64,000 nt of DNA from Rodentibacter genomosp. 1 (GTDB taxonomy: Bacteria > Pseudomonadota > Gammaproteobacteria > Enterobacterales > Pasteurellaceae): the NCBI RefSeq assembly GCF_001999285.1, contig NZ_MLHN01000010.1:1-64000 (forward strand), written 5' to 3'. The position numbers were made by a program, and so were the translations under genes. The notes beneath the pieces were generated by a model that worked only from the letters and a program-made list of their open reading frames with translations, searched no databases and was not told where the DNA came from. Below are positions 17,468 to 26,197 of the stretch, in pieces; within the stretch, counting starts at the first letter, position 1; every line of letters begins with the position of its first letter.

Positions 17468-18385
17468 TTAAATGATTTGTGGTGAAACCAACACTTTCAA
17501 ACGACCTTTTAAGATATTGGTCGTACCGTCAATCATCTCACCCTCACAAATCTGACGGGCTTTAAACTCAAGAGCAGGCGGCACTAAAATCACATTCGGA
17601 CGAATGTTTAGTAATTTACCGCCATCACCTTTTAAGGATTGCATTTGAGCAATTACCGCCATAATGTTCTCCGCAGTTAGTTCGGTTTGCTCGACACAGT
17701 GAGCCAACTGCCAAAAACCAAAACCTGCCGCACCACGGGCACGCACACCCCATTCATAAATATCTTCATTGAAGACCGTATCGGATTTTGACGGATCAAA
17801 TTTGGTCTCAATTTCCGGGGCGGTACGTTCTTGCCAAATTAATGGCTTAACCGCATTCGTGGTGTCAAAAATATAAAAGGTTGGCGCATCGGCTTTAGAG
17901 CCGGTGGTAATATTGCTTTGTTGTTTACTATTGCCCGTGCCGTCCACATTTTCATAGACAGGATGGTCGGTGTCAAAGTAGTTTTGCCCATCATAACAAA
18001 GGGTTGTTTTCCCTTCTTTTAACAAACCAAATACCAAATCATCCGGCAATTCTGCCGCACTTTGTGCCGCTTGTTGCACCATCGGGCGGAATAAGCCCAC
18101 TTGGTCATCTTCAATATCCACACGAGGCACGCCCACCGTGCTTTCAAACAATTTATTTTCAATGCTGGTACCTTGAGCTTGCATTGCTTTACGCTGACGT
18201 TTTCCCACCCATTCCTGCATTTTCGGGAATTGCCCTAAAAAGCCGTAGGTATTGACTTTAGTGTTAGATGAAATTTTCATCGCCACCATATCCCATTGTG
18301 GTTTAATTAACGCCAAACCCGCCACAAATTCTTTTTTAAACTGGCTTTCAATCGCCCTTAAAACCTCGGATTTTTTAAAGCTCAT
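17468..18385 (-). CDS. Major head subunit (Mu gpT)
   Basis: 305 aa starting MSFKKSEVLRAIESQFKKEF. The central NTYGFLGQFPKMQEWVGKR and TLCYDGQNYFDTDHPVYEN segments are typical of the Mu-like major head protein. Overlaps the protease/scaffold gene by one base. Confidence 0.9.
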   Translation of the reverse strand: MSFKKSEVLRAIESQFKKEFVAGLALIKPQWDMVAMKISSNTKVNTYGFLGQFPKMQEWVGKRQRKAMQAQGTSIENKLFESTVGVPRVDIEDDQVGLFRPMVQQAAQSAAELPDDLVFGLLKEGKTTLCYDGQNYFDTDHPVYENVDGTGNSKQQSNITTGSKADAPTFYIFDTTNAVKPLIWQERTAPEIETKFDPSKSDTVFNEDIYEWGVRARGAAGFGFWQLAHCVEQTELTAENIMAVIAQMQSLKGDGGKLLNIRPNVILVPPALEFKARQICEGEMIDGTTNILKGRLKVLVSPQII

Positions 18386-19428
18386 TATTTTTGCTCCTTA
18401 TGCTCTTTCATAAATTCCGCTTCGGTCATACCGAGCGCACGTGCCGCCGCTTGCTCTGCTGCACTTAACGCCACCACTTTCTGATTCGGATCTTCTTTCG
18501 CTTGACTTTCACCGCCTAAAGCCTGATTAGGTGTCGCAATGGTGAGATAATCGGATAATGCCGTCACATCCGCTTTACCTAACTTTTCTGCCCAATCTTT
18601 TTGTGACGGCAATAAACGTCCGTCCGAAAGTGCGGTTTGAATTAAATCTTCCACCTTGTCGTGTTGTACTTGTGCAGTTAATGCAGCTAATTTGTCTTGC
18701 ACGTCTTTCATCATAGACAATGGCACATATTTAGTCGGGTCAGGTTCTGCCCCCACTTTTGCACTTAATGCTACGACTTCGTTGTCTTTTTCTTTTAACT
18801 TTTCATACACATCACTTAATGCCACCAGGCTATCGCCTTTTGCTGCAGAAAGTGCGGTCAGTTTTTGTTTCATTTCGTCTTCGGTTGCTTGTGGCGTACC
18901 GAATAATTGACGTAATAACTCCAACATAGAATTATCCTTTTTTTGCTGTTGATGAAATTGGGATGAAAAGGCAATCGCTTCTGCCAAATCGTGACAAGCC
19001 GGACGATTGGTGAGGGCGGCATTTAGCACCTTTGTGACTTTGCCGTCTTTAGCACTAAAGAACATCGGTGAAATGTAACGATATTCCCCGTCTTGAATTT
19101 GTTGATGGGCTTTTTTTGTCCAATCGACATCGACAAAAATCCCTTCGCCGGAAATATATTCCGCCTTTTCCATCCACCCTGCGGCAGGATTGGGTTTGCC
19201 GTTTGTTTCGATAAAGAGTGTTTGATGTTCGTAGTCAATCATCAGCTTAATCTTTAACTGATTAATTTGTTCAGCCAAAGCATAGCCGTTACTGTCATCT
19301 ACATACCAACCTCCTGCACCTTCGGTGCGTCCATCTTGCGAATAAAAACGACCAAAGGGGAACAACTGAATACGCCCATTTGTTTTTTTATCTAGCTCGA
19401 AACTTAATGCAATCGGCTTAATATTCAT
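18385..19428 (-). CDS. Head maturation protease/scaffold (Mu gpI, with Z-like C-terminus)
   Basis: 347 aa. The N-terminal half (IQLFPFGRFYSQDGR, DYEHQTLF, AAGWMEKAEY, YRYISPMF, LTNRPACHDL) is the I-protein protease; the C-terminal half from about 160 is helical and charged, as in the scaffold part. In Mu the scaffold is also made separately from an internal start. First gene after a 278-bp non-coding gap with a TGCTGAAG element 73 nt upstream, so a late promoter is likely there. Confidence 0.88.
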   Translation of the reverse strand: MNIKPIALSFELDKKTNGRIQLFPFGRFYSQDGRTEGAGGWYVDDSNGYALAEQINQLKIKLMIDYEHQTLFIETNGKPNPAAGWMEKAEYISGEGIFVDVDWTKKAHQQIQDGEYRYISPMFFSAKDGKVTKVLNAALTNRPACHDLAEAIAFSSQFHQQQKKDNSMLELLRQLFGTPQATEDEMKQKLTALSAAKGDSLVALSDVYEKLKEKDNEVVALSAKVGAEPDPTKYVPLSMMKDVQDKLAALTAQVQHDKVEDLIQTALSDGRLLPSQKDWAEKLGKADVTALSDYLTIATPNQALGGESQAKEDPNQKVVALSAAEQAAARALGMTEAEFMKEHKEQK

Positions 19429-19494
19429 CGTTTGTTATCCTCGTTCTTTGATAGCGGATAACAGAATAACGGAAAGGATAAAATGAAAAGAGAG

Positions 19495-19515
19495 GAGGGA
19501 CTTCAGCACACCCTC
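19495..19515 (-). promoter_or_regulatory. TGCTGAAG boundary element upstream of the I operon
   Basis: GAGGG / CCCTC arms enclose the minus-strand core TGCTGAAG (19501-19508), followed by a pyrimidine-rich tract and TTATTCTGT. The same core sits 73 nt before the lysozyme start and 45 nt before the gp46-like start. Candidate activator-dependent late promoter and/or terminator. Confidence 0.5.
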
Positions 19516-19586
19516 ACAATTTCAAAATGTTTGAGAGGTAGGTTTAAGCCCCATTGAGATTTTAAACAAGCTATTATAAAAAATAA

Positions 19587-19643
19587 CTTAAACCCATTTT
19601 AAAACGTTTTAAAACCGCTTTAAATTGTTTTAAAAATTTAAAC
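19587..19643. repeat. Phased TTTAAA array 4
   Basis: Boxes centred near 19589.5, 19600.5, 19610.5, 19621.5 and 19631.5 (10-11 bp apart), with a further box near 19639.5. Looser TTTAAA boxes continue upstream at 19545 and 19563. Confidence 0.6.
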
Positions 19644-19668
19644 CCGAAAAATGATACCCATAAAAAAG

Positions 19669-19701
19669 AAAATCGCCCTGTGTGCGATTGAGGGCGATTT
19701 T
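19669..19701 (-). terminator. Terminator after the G gene
   Basis: Perfect 11-bp arms AAAATCGCCCT / AGGGCGATTTT with a T/A-rich tail, directly after the G-like gene on the minus strand. Confidence 0.85.
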
Positions 19702-19706
19702 TCAAT

Positions 19707-20192
19707 TTATTTCATCAGGCTTTGAAAATAGCGTTGTACATCATCTAAAATATCTTCCTCATCTTGTGGGGTTAAAACAAGGAACGGACGAGCCTGAATT
19801 TGACTTCCGGGGTGATTCACCGACTTACGCACAATACCGCCAAATGCCAAGGCTTTTTTGGTGACCGGTTTGATTTTGTGTGGTTTGGTTTTACCGCCAA
19901 AATGATGAATAGTGGCATAGACTAAATTTGTGCCAACTTGTGCTTCATCATTATCCCAACTCGCATGAATACTATTACGCAATGCACCGCTATCAATCAA
20001 CGGCGAACCACCGGGACGGCTTTTCACCCCCAACCATTTCGGGCGACCGCCTGCCTCAAAATTCTGCTCGACCGCACTTTGCATGGTACCGGCAATCGTG
20101 CGCATTAGCGGCACATTATAACGAATGCCTTCTGCCACCCGTTCTAACAGTTCTACCACTTCTTTTTCATTGTTGATTTTTATTTCAATCAT
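19707..20192 (-). CDS. Virion morphogenesis protein (Mu gpG)
   Basis: 161 aa from the ATG at 20192, which has AAGGGA 10 nt upstream; a GTG 21 nt earlier is an alternative. The segments RPKWLGVKSRPGGSPLIDSG and YATIHHFGG are typical of the phage virion morphogenesis (Mu G / tail completion) family. The SD abuts a 97-nt structured element between F and G. Confidence 0.8.
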   Translation of the reverse strand: MIEIKINNEKEVVELLERVAEGIRYNVPLMRTIAGTMQSAVEQNFEAGGRPKWLGVKSRPGGSPLIDSGALRNSIHASWDNDEAQVGTNLVYATIHHFGGKTKPHKIKPVTKKALAFGGIVRKSVNHPGSQIQARPFLVLTPQDEEDILDDVQRYFQSLMK

Positions 20193-20207
20193 CGTTATAT
20201 TGTCCCT

Positions 20208-20304
20208 TGCCACTAGAAAAGCGATGAATCTCGAGGATCGCGGACGATAGGTTGAAAGAGTACCTTGGATTGTGTGTAGGTGTTTCGAGCCCTACCTAGT
20301 GGCA
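20208..20304. other. Cloverleaf-like structured element between F and G
   Basis: Perfect 9-bp outer stem TGCCACTAG / CTAGTGGCA begins one base after the F stop and ends at the G SD. Inside are three small hairpins: GCGAT/ATCGC (20221-20241), AGGT/ACCT (20249-20265) and GTAGG/CCTAC (20276-20295). The four-way fold resembles a tRNA, but loops of 9-11 nt and the lack of a canonical T-loop argue against a functional tRNA on either strand. May be an mRNA element controlling G translation or processing. Confidence 0.55.
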
Positions 20305-21573
20305 TTATTTAAATGCTTTTTTCCATTGTTTTTCACTTACAAAACGAACTGATTGCATAAATATTTCGTTTTCTTTTCTAAGCACTTTCAATACCGCAAC
20401 TATTTTTTTACCCTCAATTTGTTTATAAAACTGATACCCAAATTCATCCGGTATGACTTTGTCAGGTTTATTAATAACATCAGGCAATAGCGCATATTCT
20501 TCAAAACCAAATCCCTGTCCATCACGGCTATTAAATTGTTTAATAAGCGTATCATCCGACAGCCACACCGTTGCCGTTTCACTCATTAATGTCGTTTTAT
20601 CCGCCGCATTTAACACACCAGCTGTAAACTTATATTCACGACGTAGTTGATTGCGCACCGTCGTTAAATCATCAGAAGTGAGTTTTGCATTTAAATTGAG
20701 CCGCTGTTTAGCTTGTTTAAATTCATCTTCAAGCTGTTTAAAATCAAATTTAAACCCCTCGCCCCCCATTTCACGTTTGGCAAATTGATGTGCCAAGCTT
20801 TCCGGATAATGATCCAAATTCGGCTTATACGTGGTGCGCCCCACGTTATAATCAAACCCTCGGTCGGTCACCACCCATTTGTCATCAGAAACCTTAAATG
20901 CGGTGGTTTTTTCTGTTTGGGTCGCATTGATTTTACGGTTGTATTCAATCAAGCGTTCTTGACTTTCCCCCACAACCAAGTTCCGTCGTTCAATATCCCG
21001 TTCAGCCAAAGCAATCACCGAGCAACGACAATTAAAGCCATTGGGCGGATAAAACACGTTCCAAAAAGGATCATCATAGCGATAAACCAACCCATTCATG
21101 GCGGAATGACTTGGGCGTGTCCGATCATCATTGACTGCCGAATATTGCCAATAAGGACGACTGTCCGCATTATCCCGCATTTGTTGATAACGCTCGCTTG
21201 AATAAGCCGCCTGCATATTGGTGCGATAAATGGTCTTTAACCGTCGTGGCGTACCAAAATATTCACCGGTTTTTGGATCAGCCAATAAATAGCCTTTATC
21301 GTAACCGGCAATCCAGCCTTTCTTTTTAAAATGCTCAAAAATCCCTTTTTTCCACTCGCCGAAAGATTGTCCCTGTTGCTGTGCCTCAATGAGCGACTGA
21401 TAAATATCTTTTGTCATCTCAAGGCTGGAAAGGTTAGCAATACGTGCCGCTTTCGCCCTTGCGCTGTCCATCAACCCTTTTTCGTCAATATGATCTAAAA
21501 AGGCTTTTTTACTTTTTAAAAATTCAATGGCTTTTTTCGGTGGCAAGCCTAACGCAAAACTAAGGTTTGGCAT
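20305..21573 (-). CDS. Minor head/morphogenesis protein F with C-terminal PBECR-like nuclease domain
   Basis: 422 aa. The N-terminal 250 residues are the Mu F/SPP1 gp7 head morphogenesis domain (RTNMQAAYSSERYQQM, then WQYSAVNDDRTRPSHSAMNG and NGFNCRCSVIAL). From about 320 to the end there is an added domain (ETATVWLSDDTL, then FMQSVRFVSEKQWKKAF) like the phage barnase-EndoU-ColicinE5/D-RelE (PBECR) nuclease folds that are fused to F proteins. It overlaps the portal gene by 14 nt. The nuclease assignment is by pattern only. Confidence 0.8.
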   Translation of the reverse strand: MPNLSFALGLPPKKAIEFLKSKKAFLDHIDEKGLMDSARAKAARIANLSSLEMTKDIYQSLIEAQQQGQSFGEWKKGIFEHFKKKGWIAGYDKGYLLADPKTGEYFGTPRRLKTIYRTNMQAAYSSERYQQMRDNADSRPYWQYSAVNDDRTRPSHSAMNGLVYRYDDPFWNVFYPPNGFNCRCSVIALAERDIERRNLVVGESQERLIEYNRKINATQTEKTTAFKVSDDKWVVTDRGFDYNVGRTTYKPNLDHYPESLAHQFAKREMGGEGFKFDFKQLEDEFKQAKQRLNLNAKLTSDDLTTVRNQLRREYKFTAGVLNAADKTTLMSETATVWLSDDTLIKQFNSRDGQGFGFEEYALLPDVINKPDKVIPDEFGYQFYKQIEGKKIVAVLKVLRKENEIFMQSVRFVSEKQWKKAFK

Positions 21574-23203
21574 GGCTTGCTCCTAGAAGTTCTGACAAAA
21601 ACATCGCACGGGTTAAATACTCATGGTGGGCTTTTGTCGTCAGTTCCGGATAAAGCGTGGCGAGTTTTTCTTGCGCCTCTTCATAAGAATGGCAAGATAA
21701 CATCACCTGCACCGCTTTCTGCACCATGGGACCAAGTTGTTGATTAAAATCCACCTGTTCTAATGCCTCATCTAAGGTTTCATCTAACAACGCCTGCTCA
21801 TCTTTTTTCTCTGATGTTTTTGACAATGCCACAACCTTTCCCAAGCACCCATCACACTGACACCCTATGACATGGGCAGAAAGTGCGGTTGTTTTTTTCG
21901 CGGTTTTATCCTCGTTTAAATCCGTTTTAAATTCGCTTTGAAGGGGTTTTAACAACTCGTCATCTTCTTGGGCTTCCGGAATCCCTAACTTATCTCTTGC
22001 CCATGATTCCGGCACTTTCACCCCAATTTCGACCAGTTTCGGCAGTGCCTCGGCAAAAATGGATAAATCTTCGTATTCCTTGGTGTCAAATTCAAAATAC
22101 GGCACACGATGGGGCGCAATATTCGGATCAACATTAATTTGTAAATACGGCAAAATAATTTGCTTGGTGATAGTTTGTGCAATCTGCTTGGCATCACTTA
22201 TCATCAAATCACGACGCACTTCATTATGCACATTACCGAGTGCATTGGTGGAACTTTTCCCATCTGCACCACTGGTTAAAGTTTGCCCTAAAATCAAACG
22301 GGCGATAGATTTCTCACACCAATCGACCATCTTAAGAAAAGGGTTGCTGCCCGATGCAGCACCGGCATTGGCGACATTATGCAGTTCAATTTGCATCGAT
22401 TCCGGCATAATCCCTGCCGCATTATGACCGATTTCGGCAAGGGCACGAAGTAAGGTGCGTTTTTCCATAGGTGTTGCCCCCGCACCATATTTCCCGATGC
22501 GAATCGGCATCCCGTAAAGCTCTAAAAACTCCGCAAAATCCCGCACGGAGTAGTGCTTATACATATAAAGCCACGCCAACGTGCGGTATAAACCATCACG
22601 TGCTAATTGGGTCGAGCGGGATTTATGACGATGTACCACCCAACCGAATGGGCGCAAGGGTTCACCCATCGGATTATCCGGTGTGCGGAGTAAAAGATTA
22701 TCGTGCTTATCAAGGTTAAACCAAGATTGCGGGCAAGGTTTAAACCCTTTCGGCACCCACTTGCCGTCCACTTGCGCCCATTGAATTTCAAGGGCAGCAA
22801 AGCCATGTCCTACGGCATCCATTAAATCCACAAACAAATCTTCAAGGTTTGGATATTGATAAAATAACTCATCAATTTCCGCCTGCAGTTTTTCTTCTGC
22901 CGGTGTCGCATTACGCGGTTCAACAATACGCCAATCAAGCGTAAGAACAGACCGCTTACGGGTCATCATATTGGCGGCAATACTTGAATCTTGCTCCTCA
23001 ATATCCATAAAGAGTTGATGTTGCGCCTGAATATCCCCGTTTTCCGCCTCTTCTAAAATACTTTTCAGTTTACCCGGTGTAATCTTGGCGGAAGGATGAT
23101 CATCAAGTACCCGTCCTGTTGCCGTCACATTCGCTTCATCGGTTTGCGTATCCTCGGTATTGTCTATTTTAAACAACCCTTTCACTTTATCTAAAAATCC
23201 CAT
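21560..23203 (-). CDS. Portal protein (Mu gp29, DUF935)
   Basis: 547 aa. Typical DUF935 phrases: EQDSSIAANMMTRKRSVLTL (about 69-88), FGWVVHRHKSRS, GMPIRIGKYG, RLILGQTLTSG. It forms the dodecameric DNA gate of the head. TTTAAA array 5 lies inside its coding sequence. Confidence 0.9.
   Translation of the reverse strand: MGFLDKVKGLFKIDNTEDTQTDEANVTATGRVLDDHPSAKITPGKLKSILEEAENGDIQAQHQLFMDIEEQDSSIAANMMTRKRSVLTLDWRIVEPRNATPAEEKLQAEIDELFYQYPNLEDLFVDLMDAVGHGFAALEIQWAQVDGKWVPKGFKPCPQSWFNLDKHDNLLLRTPDNPMGEPLRPFGWVVHRHKSRSTQLARDGLYRTLAWLYMYKHYSVRDFAEFLELYGMPIRIGKYGAGATPMEKRTLLRALAEIGHNAAGIMPESMQIELHNVANAGAASGSNPFLKMVDWCEKSIARLILGQTLTSGADGKSSTNALGNVHNEVRRDLMISDAKQIAQTITKQIILPYLQINVDPNIAPHRVPYFEFDTKEYEDLSIFAEALPKLVEIGVKVPESWARDKLGIPEAQEDDELLKPLQSEFKTDLNEDKTAKKTTALSAHVIGCQCDGCLGKVVALSKTSEKKDEQALLDETLDEALEQVDFNQQLGPMVQKAVQVMLSCHSYEEAQEKLATLYPELTTKAHHEYLTRAMFLSELLGASHAKP
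21904..21953. repeat. Phased TTTAAA array 5 (inside the portal gene)
   Basis: Boxes centred at 21917.5, 21928.5, 21939.5 (TTTGAA) and 21950.5, exactly 11 bp apart, preceded by TTTTAT at 21907.5. It lies in the low-complexity linker of the portal protein, where codon constraints are weak. Confidence 0.5.
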
Positions 23204-23213
23204 TTATCCCACC

Positions 23214-24860
23214 TTAACTGCGCCAAATGTTATATAAATCCTCGTCTTCCCCATCCAACGCTTCATCATACTGATCTAACTCACTCAAACTCATCCATTC
23301 AATCGGTGCAGAGTTAGTCACCGCATTACGCCATAACATCTCCAAGGCATCCGGGCCATCATCATGGTCGGCTTTGGGAAAATGCCGTAACTGGGCAATG
23401 AGCGTGGCTTGCGAGGCGTGCAACAAAATCAACCCGTTTGCCATATGTGGTTGTAGGCTTTCAATGCGTAACATTTTGTCCGTGTTGGGTTTTGTTGCCG
23501 TAGCTGGCACAGGACAACCCCGTTGCGCAGAACGCTTAACTAATTCGTCTTTTAAAAATTCCTGAAACTGTACAGTTTCCACAAACCAACGCTGACAGCG
23601 ATATTGCCGTTGCAAACGGATCACATCTTCAATAATTAAATCCGGCAAACGCTTTTTCACCTGCGCTTCGACCACATATAATTTGCCCGTGGAGCGTTGA
23701 TACCCACCCACTAAAATCGCTGAAGGGTCACGACTTGCCCCGGCTTTTCCAAGTGATGGATCAAGTGCGCCAAAATAAATCAAGTCTTTCGGCAAGTCCG
23801 TCCAGTAAACAAGACTATTGGCAAACATTGCATCATCACTGCTTAACGGGTCGTTTTGATATTCGGAGTCAAAAGTGGCGTGTCCGTCACGCGCCCGAAT
23901 TTTCATCAAGGTTAAAATTGGACGAGCTGCCCAACTGACTACCGCGCCTTTATCCATCTCTGCTTGATGTTGCTGATAAAAGGCATCGGCAACCGCTTCA
24001 CCTTCGTTTAAGTAAAAATCTTCCCACTTATCCCAAAGGCTCATATCATCCGGCTGTTTAATTAAGGCTTTAAATTTCGCAGTTTTCCACGCCTTACTTG
24101 CTAAAGTGCGGTTTAATACGCTGTCGTAATGCAAGATTGTGCCGATATACACGACATCTAACTTATCACCTGCTGCCCCAAGTGGGAGCACGGTTTTCTT
24201 TAACCAGTTATGCAATTTATCCCGCTGTTCCGGACTTCTAACTTGTTCGTCATTTTCAATATCGTCCAACACCACAAGATCAGGACGATATGCGCCATGG
24301 CGTAATCCCCGTAATTTTTTACCGGAACCTGCCACTTGCACTTTCTGATTGGCTTTGGTGACAATGGTTGCCGCTTGCCACACCCGTCCTTGCCCGGCAA
24401 TTTCCGGAAAGTCAATTTTGAGCCGTTGATTAAATTCCAACTCTACTTTGATTGCTTCAAGCATTGGGTAGGCTTGGTCGATACTGTCCATCACAATTAA
24501 GGCATAGCGTTTTTGTTGGGTGACGAGGCAATAAAGGGTAAATAACTGCGATACTAAAGTGGATTTAGCCTCACCACGGGGCGCAGCTATCGCTAAATGC
24601 ACTGATGTGGGTTGCTGAAGAGTAAGGGGTAATTGCTCAAAAAGATAATTGTGCAACTGCGAACGACTACTTGAGCGCACATAATGCGGAAAATAATTCG
24701 ACACAAAAAAGTCATAGCCCGAAACCGGATCAAAGACTTTTTTGCGCCGCTCAACCACCGCTTCCGGTGTATCATTCCAACCGTCAAATTGCGCTTCGAC
24801 TTTTTGACGCAGGCTGTCCGCATAGGCTGCCAATTCTTTTAAAAAATCTTTGCTTTTCAT
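23214..24860 (-). CDS. Terminase large subunit (Mu gp28)
   Basis: 548 aa from the ATG at 24860. ATPase motifs: Walker A-like AAPRGEAKST (about 91-100) and Walker B LVVLDDIEND (about 193-202). The nuclease half includes YFGALDPSLGK and the acidic KADHDDGPDALEM near the end. It packages DNA by headful starting from the integrated prophage. Translation is probably coupled to the tiny upstream membrane gene, which ends one base earlier. Confidence 0.9.
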   Translation of the reverse strand: MKSKDFLKELAAYADSLRQKVEAQFDGWNDTPEAVVERRKKVFDPVSGYDFFVSNYFPHYVRSSSRSQLHNYLFEQLPLTLQQPTSVHLAIAAPRGEAKSTLVSQLFTLYCLVTQQKRYALIVMDSIDQAYPMLEAIKVELEFNQRLKIDFPEIAGQGRVWQAATIVTKANQKVQVAGSGKKLRGLRHGAYRPDLVVLDDIENDEQVRSPEQRDKLHNWLKKTVLPLGAAGDKLDVVYIGTILHYDSVLNRTLASKAWKTAKFKALIKQPDDMSLWDKWEDFYLNEGEAVADAFYQQHQAEMDKGAVVSWAARPILTLMKIRARDGHATFDSEYQNDPLSSDDAMFANSLVYWTDLPKDLIYFGALDPSLGKAGASRDPSAILVGGYQRSTGKLYVVEAQVKKRLPDLIIEDVIRLQRQYRCQRWFVETVQFQEFLKDELVKRSAQRGCPVPATATKPNTDKMLRIESLQPHMANGLILLHASQATLIAQLRHFPKADHDDGPDALEMLWRNAVTNSAPIEWMSLSELDQYDEALDGEDEDLYNIWRS

Positions 24861-24861
24861 T

Positions 24862-24966
24862 TTAGTCACTCGCTAACATTGCAAAAAATACCCACCAGCC
24901 CCAATCCCCACCATCACGGGCAGAAAGACAGGCAGCGATGATAAAAATAAAGGACACTAAATTCAT
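24862..24966 (-). CDS. Small hydrophobic protein between gp27 and terminase genes
   Basis: 34 aa, starting MNLVSFIFIIAACLSARDGG: one transmembrane or lipoprotein-like segment, a Gly/Trp-rich turn, then a second short hydrophobic stretch. The ATG overlaps the gp27-like stop as ATGA and its stop abuts the terminase start, so the reading frame is tightly embedded in the operon. Function unknown. Confidence 0.65.
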   Translation of the reverse strand: MNLVSFIFIIAACLSARDGGDWGWWVFFAMLASD

Positions 24967-25472
24967 ACTTTAAACGCCTTATCAAGGACAGAGGCAAACC
25001 CCTTTAACAAATCCGCAAACGTGGCTCGCACCTGTTTATCTTGAGTATGTGCTTCTAGATAATCACCAAATAATTTTATTGTCTTAATTGCCGTAGCAAG
25101 TTCTGATACTTCCGGCAATAACCGCTTACTGCTTGCAATCATTTTTGAATACGAATCACCAAGTCCCTGCATTAATTTGGCTTTTTCGCTCACGGGTAAA
25201 TCTTCCGTCTTGCGTAGCTCGTCTAGCGTATTTTCAAAATAAAGCACAAACGAGGTAAGCATACCGCGTGCCACATCTTCCACTTTACCGCTTGCCATGG
25301 TGTTTGCATCGCGCACTTTATCCCAGTTATCGCCACGTCCTTCCGCTTCACGCTTCCAACGGCGAGCCGTGTTATAAGAGACTTTGGCTTTCTCTGCGGC
25401 GGTTTCTAGGGTTAAGCAATCAAACACGTAATAACGGCGTACATCCGCTTTCGTTTTCTCATCGTGTGCCAT
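24963..25472 (-). CDS. Mu gp27-like protein (DUF1804), probable small terminase
   Basis: 169 aa from the ATG preceded by GGGGGC. The N-terminus (MAHDEKTKADVRRYYVFDCL then YNTARRWKREAEGRGDNW) is a helix-turn-helix of the DUF1804 family, which sits before the large terminase in Mu-like phages and probably recognises packaging DNA. Confidence 0.8.
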   Translation of the reverse strand: MAHDEKTKADVRRYYVFDCLTLETAAEKAKVSYNTARRWKREAEGRGDNWDKVRDANTMASGKVEDVARGMLTSFVLYFENTLDELRKTEDLPVSEKAKLMQGLGDSYSKMIASSKRLLPEVSELATAIKTIKLFGDYLEAHTQDKQVRATFADLLKGFASVLDKAFKV

Positions 25473-25473
25473 C

Positions 25474-25743
25474 TTAGCCCCCAAACTTGGCTTTAATTAA
25501 TTCAAACCCCACCGATACCACCAACCCGCCTAAACCGCCCATAATGGCAGCACGCACGCCAAGTTTCGCAAGGTTTTGTTCGACTTTTGCCAAACGGACA
25601 TCAATATCATCGACACGCCCGTCTAAACGGTCGATTTTATGGTTGACTTGCCGTGTAAGACTCAAGATTTCATCTAGCTTGGCATTGGTTTGTTCTTTTT
25701 CTGCTAATTGTTCCAAGCGTTTTCGTTCTCTTGCCAACATCAT
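25474..25743 (-). CDS. Mu gp26-like coiled-coil membrane protein
   Basis: 89 aa: heptad-rich coiled coil (about 5-60) and a C-terminal glycine-rich transmembrane segment (AAIMGGLGGLVVSVGF). The start overlaps the previous stop (ATGA). It sits in the gp25-gp26 slot of Mu; the function is not established. Confidence 0.55.
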   Translation of the reverse strand: MMLARERKRLEQLAEKEQTNAKLDEILSLTRQVNHKIDRLDGRVDDIDVRLAKVEQNLAKLGVRAAIMGGLGGLVVSVGFELIKAKFGG

Positions 25744-25997
25744 TTATCCGCCTTTCTATCTAGCTTGTGATTAATTTCTTTTAACTGGTCACGGACTTCC
25801 TTCAAAATGCTTTCCATGTGTTTATCTTTTACTTCCGCCATCTCTTTGCGCTGATAATCACGTTCAACGGATTTTTCCAACTCACGAATTGCTTTTTCAT
25901 TATTTGCGACCTTGTCATTGACCGATTTCCACACCCAACCCACAAGGCTGATAATTAGGGTCGTGCCAATCCCAATAAACACTTTATCGTCAATCAT
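25740..25997 (-). CDS. Mu gp25-like membrane-anchored coiled-coil protein (DUF2730-like)
   Basis: 85 aa: an N-terminal transmembrane segment (VFIGIGTTLIISLVGWVW) followed by a highly charged coiled coil to the end. It is mirror-like in layout to the next protein (anchor at the N- rather than C-terminus), so the two may pair. Coupled on both sides by ATGA overlaps. Confidence 0.55.
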   Translation of the reverse strand: MIDDKVFIGIGTTLIISLVGWVWKSVNDKVANNEKAIRELEKSVERDYQRKEMAEVKDKHMESILKEVRDQLKEINHKLDRKADK

Positions 25998-26197
25998 TCT
26001 GCCCCCTTGTTATCAGTACAAATTGCCCGATAGGTGTCGTTATGCACTTTAATCTGGCGTAGAGTTTCGGTGGTATCTTGCCGGCTTGCCGAAATGGTTG
26101 AAAAGCCGGCACAACTTGGATTAATCACGGAGGTCACCGGACTTGTGCAAGCTGTCAATAAGAGAAGTGCGGTCAGCATGGCGACTGTTTTCTTCAT
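25994..26197 (-). CDS. Rz1-like outer-membrane spanin lipoprotein
   Basis: 67 aa from the ATG at 26197, which has AAGGA 6 nt upstream. Signal sequence MKKTVAMLTALLLLTAC with lipobox LTAC, then a short soluble part. It begins inside the Rz gene in another frame and runs past its end, the classic overlapping Rz/Rz1 layout. Rz1 joins Rz to fuse the inner and outer membranes in lysis. A USS lies in the overlap. Confidence 0.8.
   Translation of the reverse strand: MKKTVAMLTALLLLTACTSPVTSVINPSCAGFSTISASRQDTTETLRQIKVHNDTYRAICTDNKGAE

Larger units (their letters stand above)
19429..19706. promoter_or_regulatory. Central non-coding gap between I and G genes
   Basis: The longest non-coding stretch inside the structural genes, near the middle of the roughly 37-kb prophage. 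It holds the TGCTGAAG boundary element, array 4 of TTTAAA boxes and the G terminator. In Mu the strong gyrase site lies between G and I at the genome centre, so this is the natural place for its counterpart; no gyrase consensus can be proven by eye. Confidence 0.5.

Noticed and set aside
20208-20304. tRNA gene (possibly selenocysteine-like by length)
   Set aside because: Loops of the three hairpins are 9-11 nt and there is no canonical T-loop or anticodon arm on either strand.
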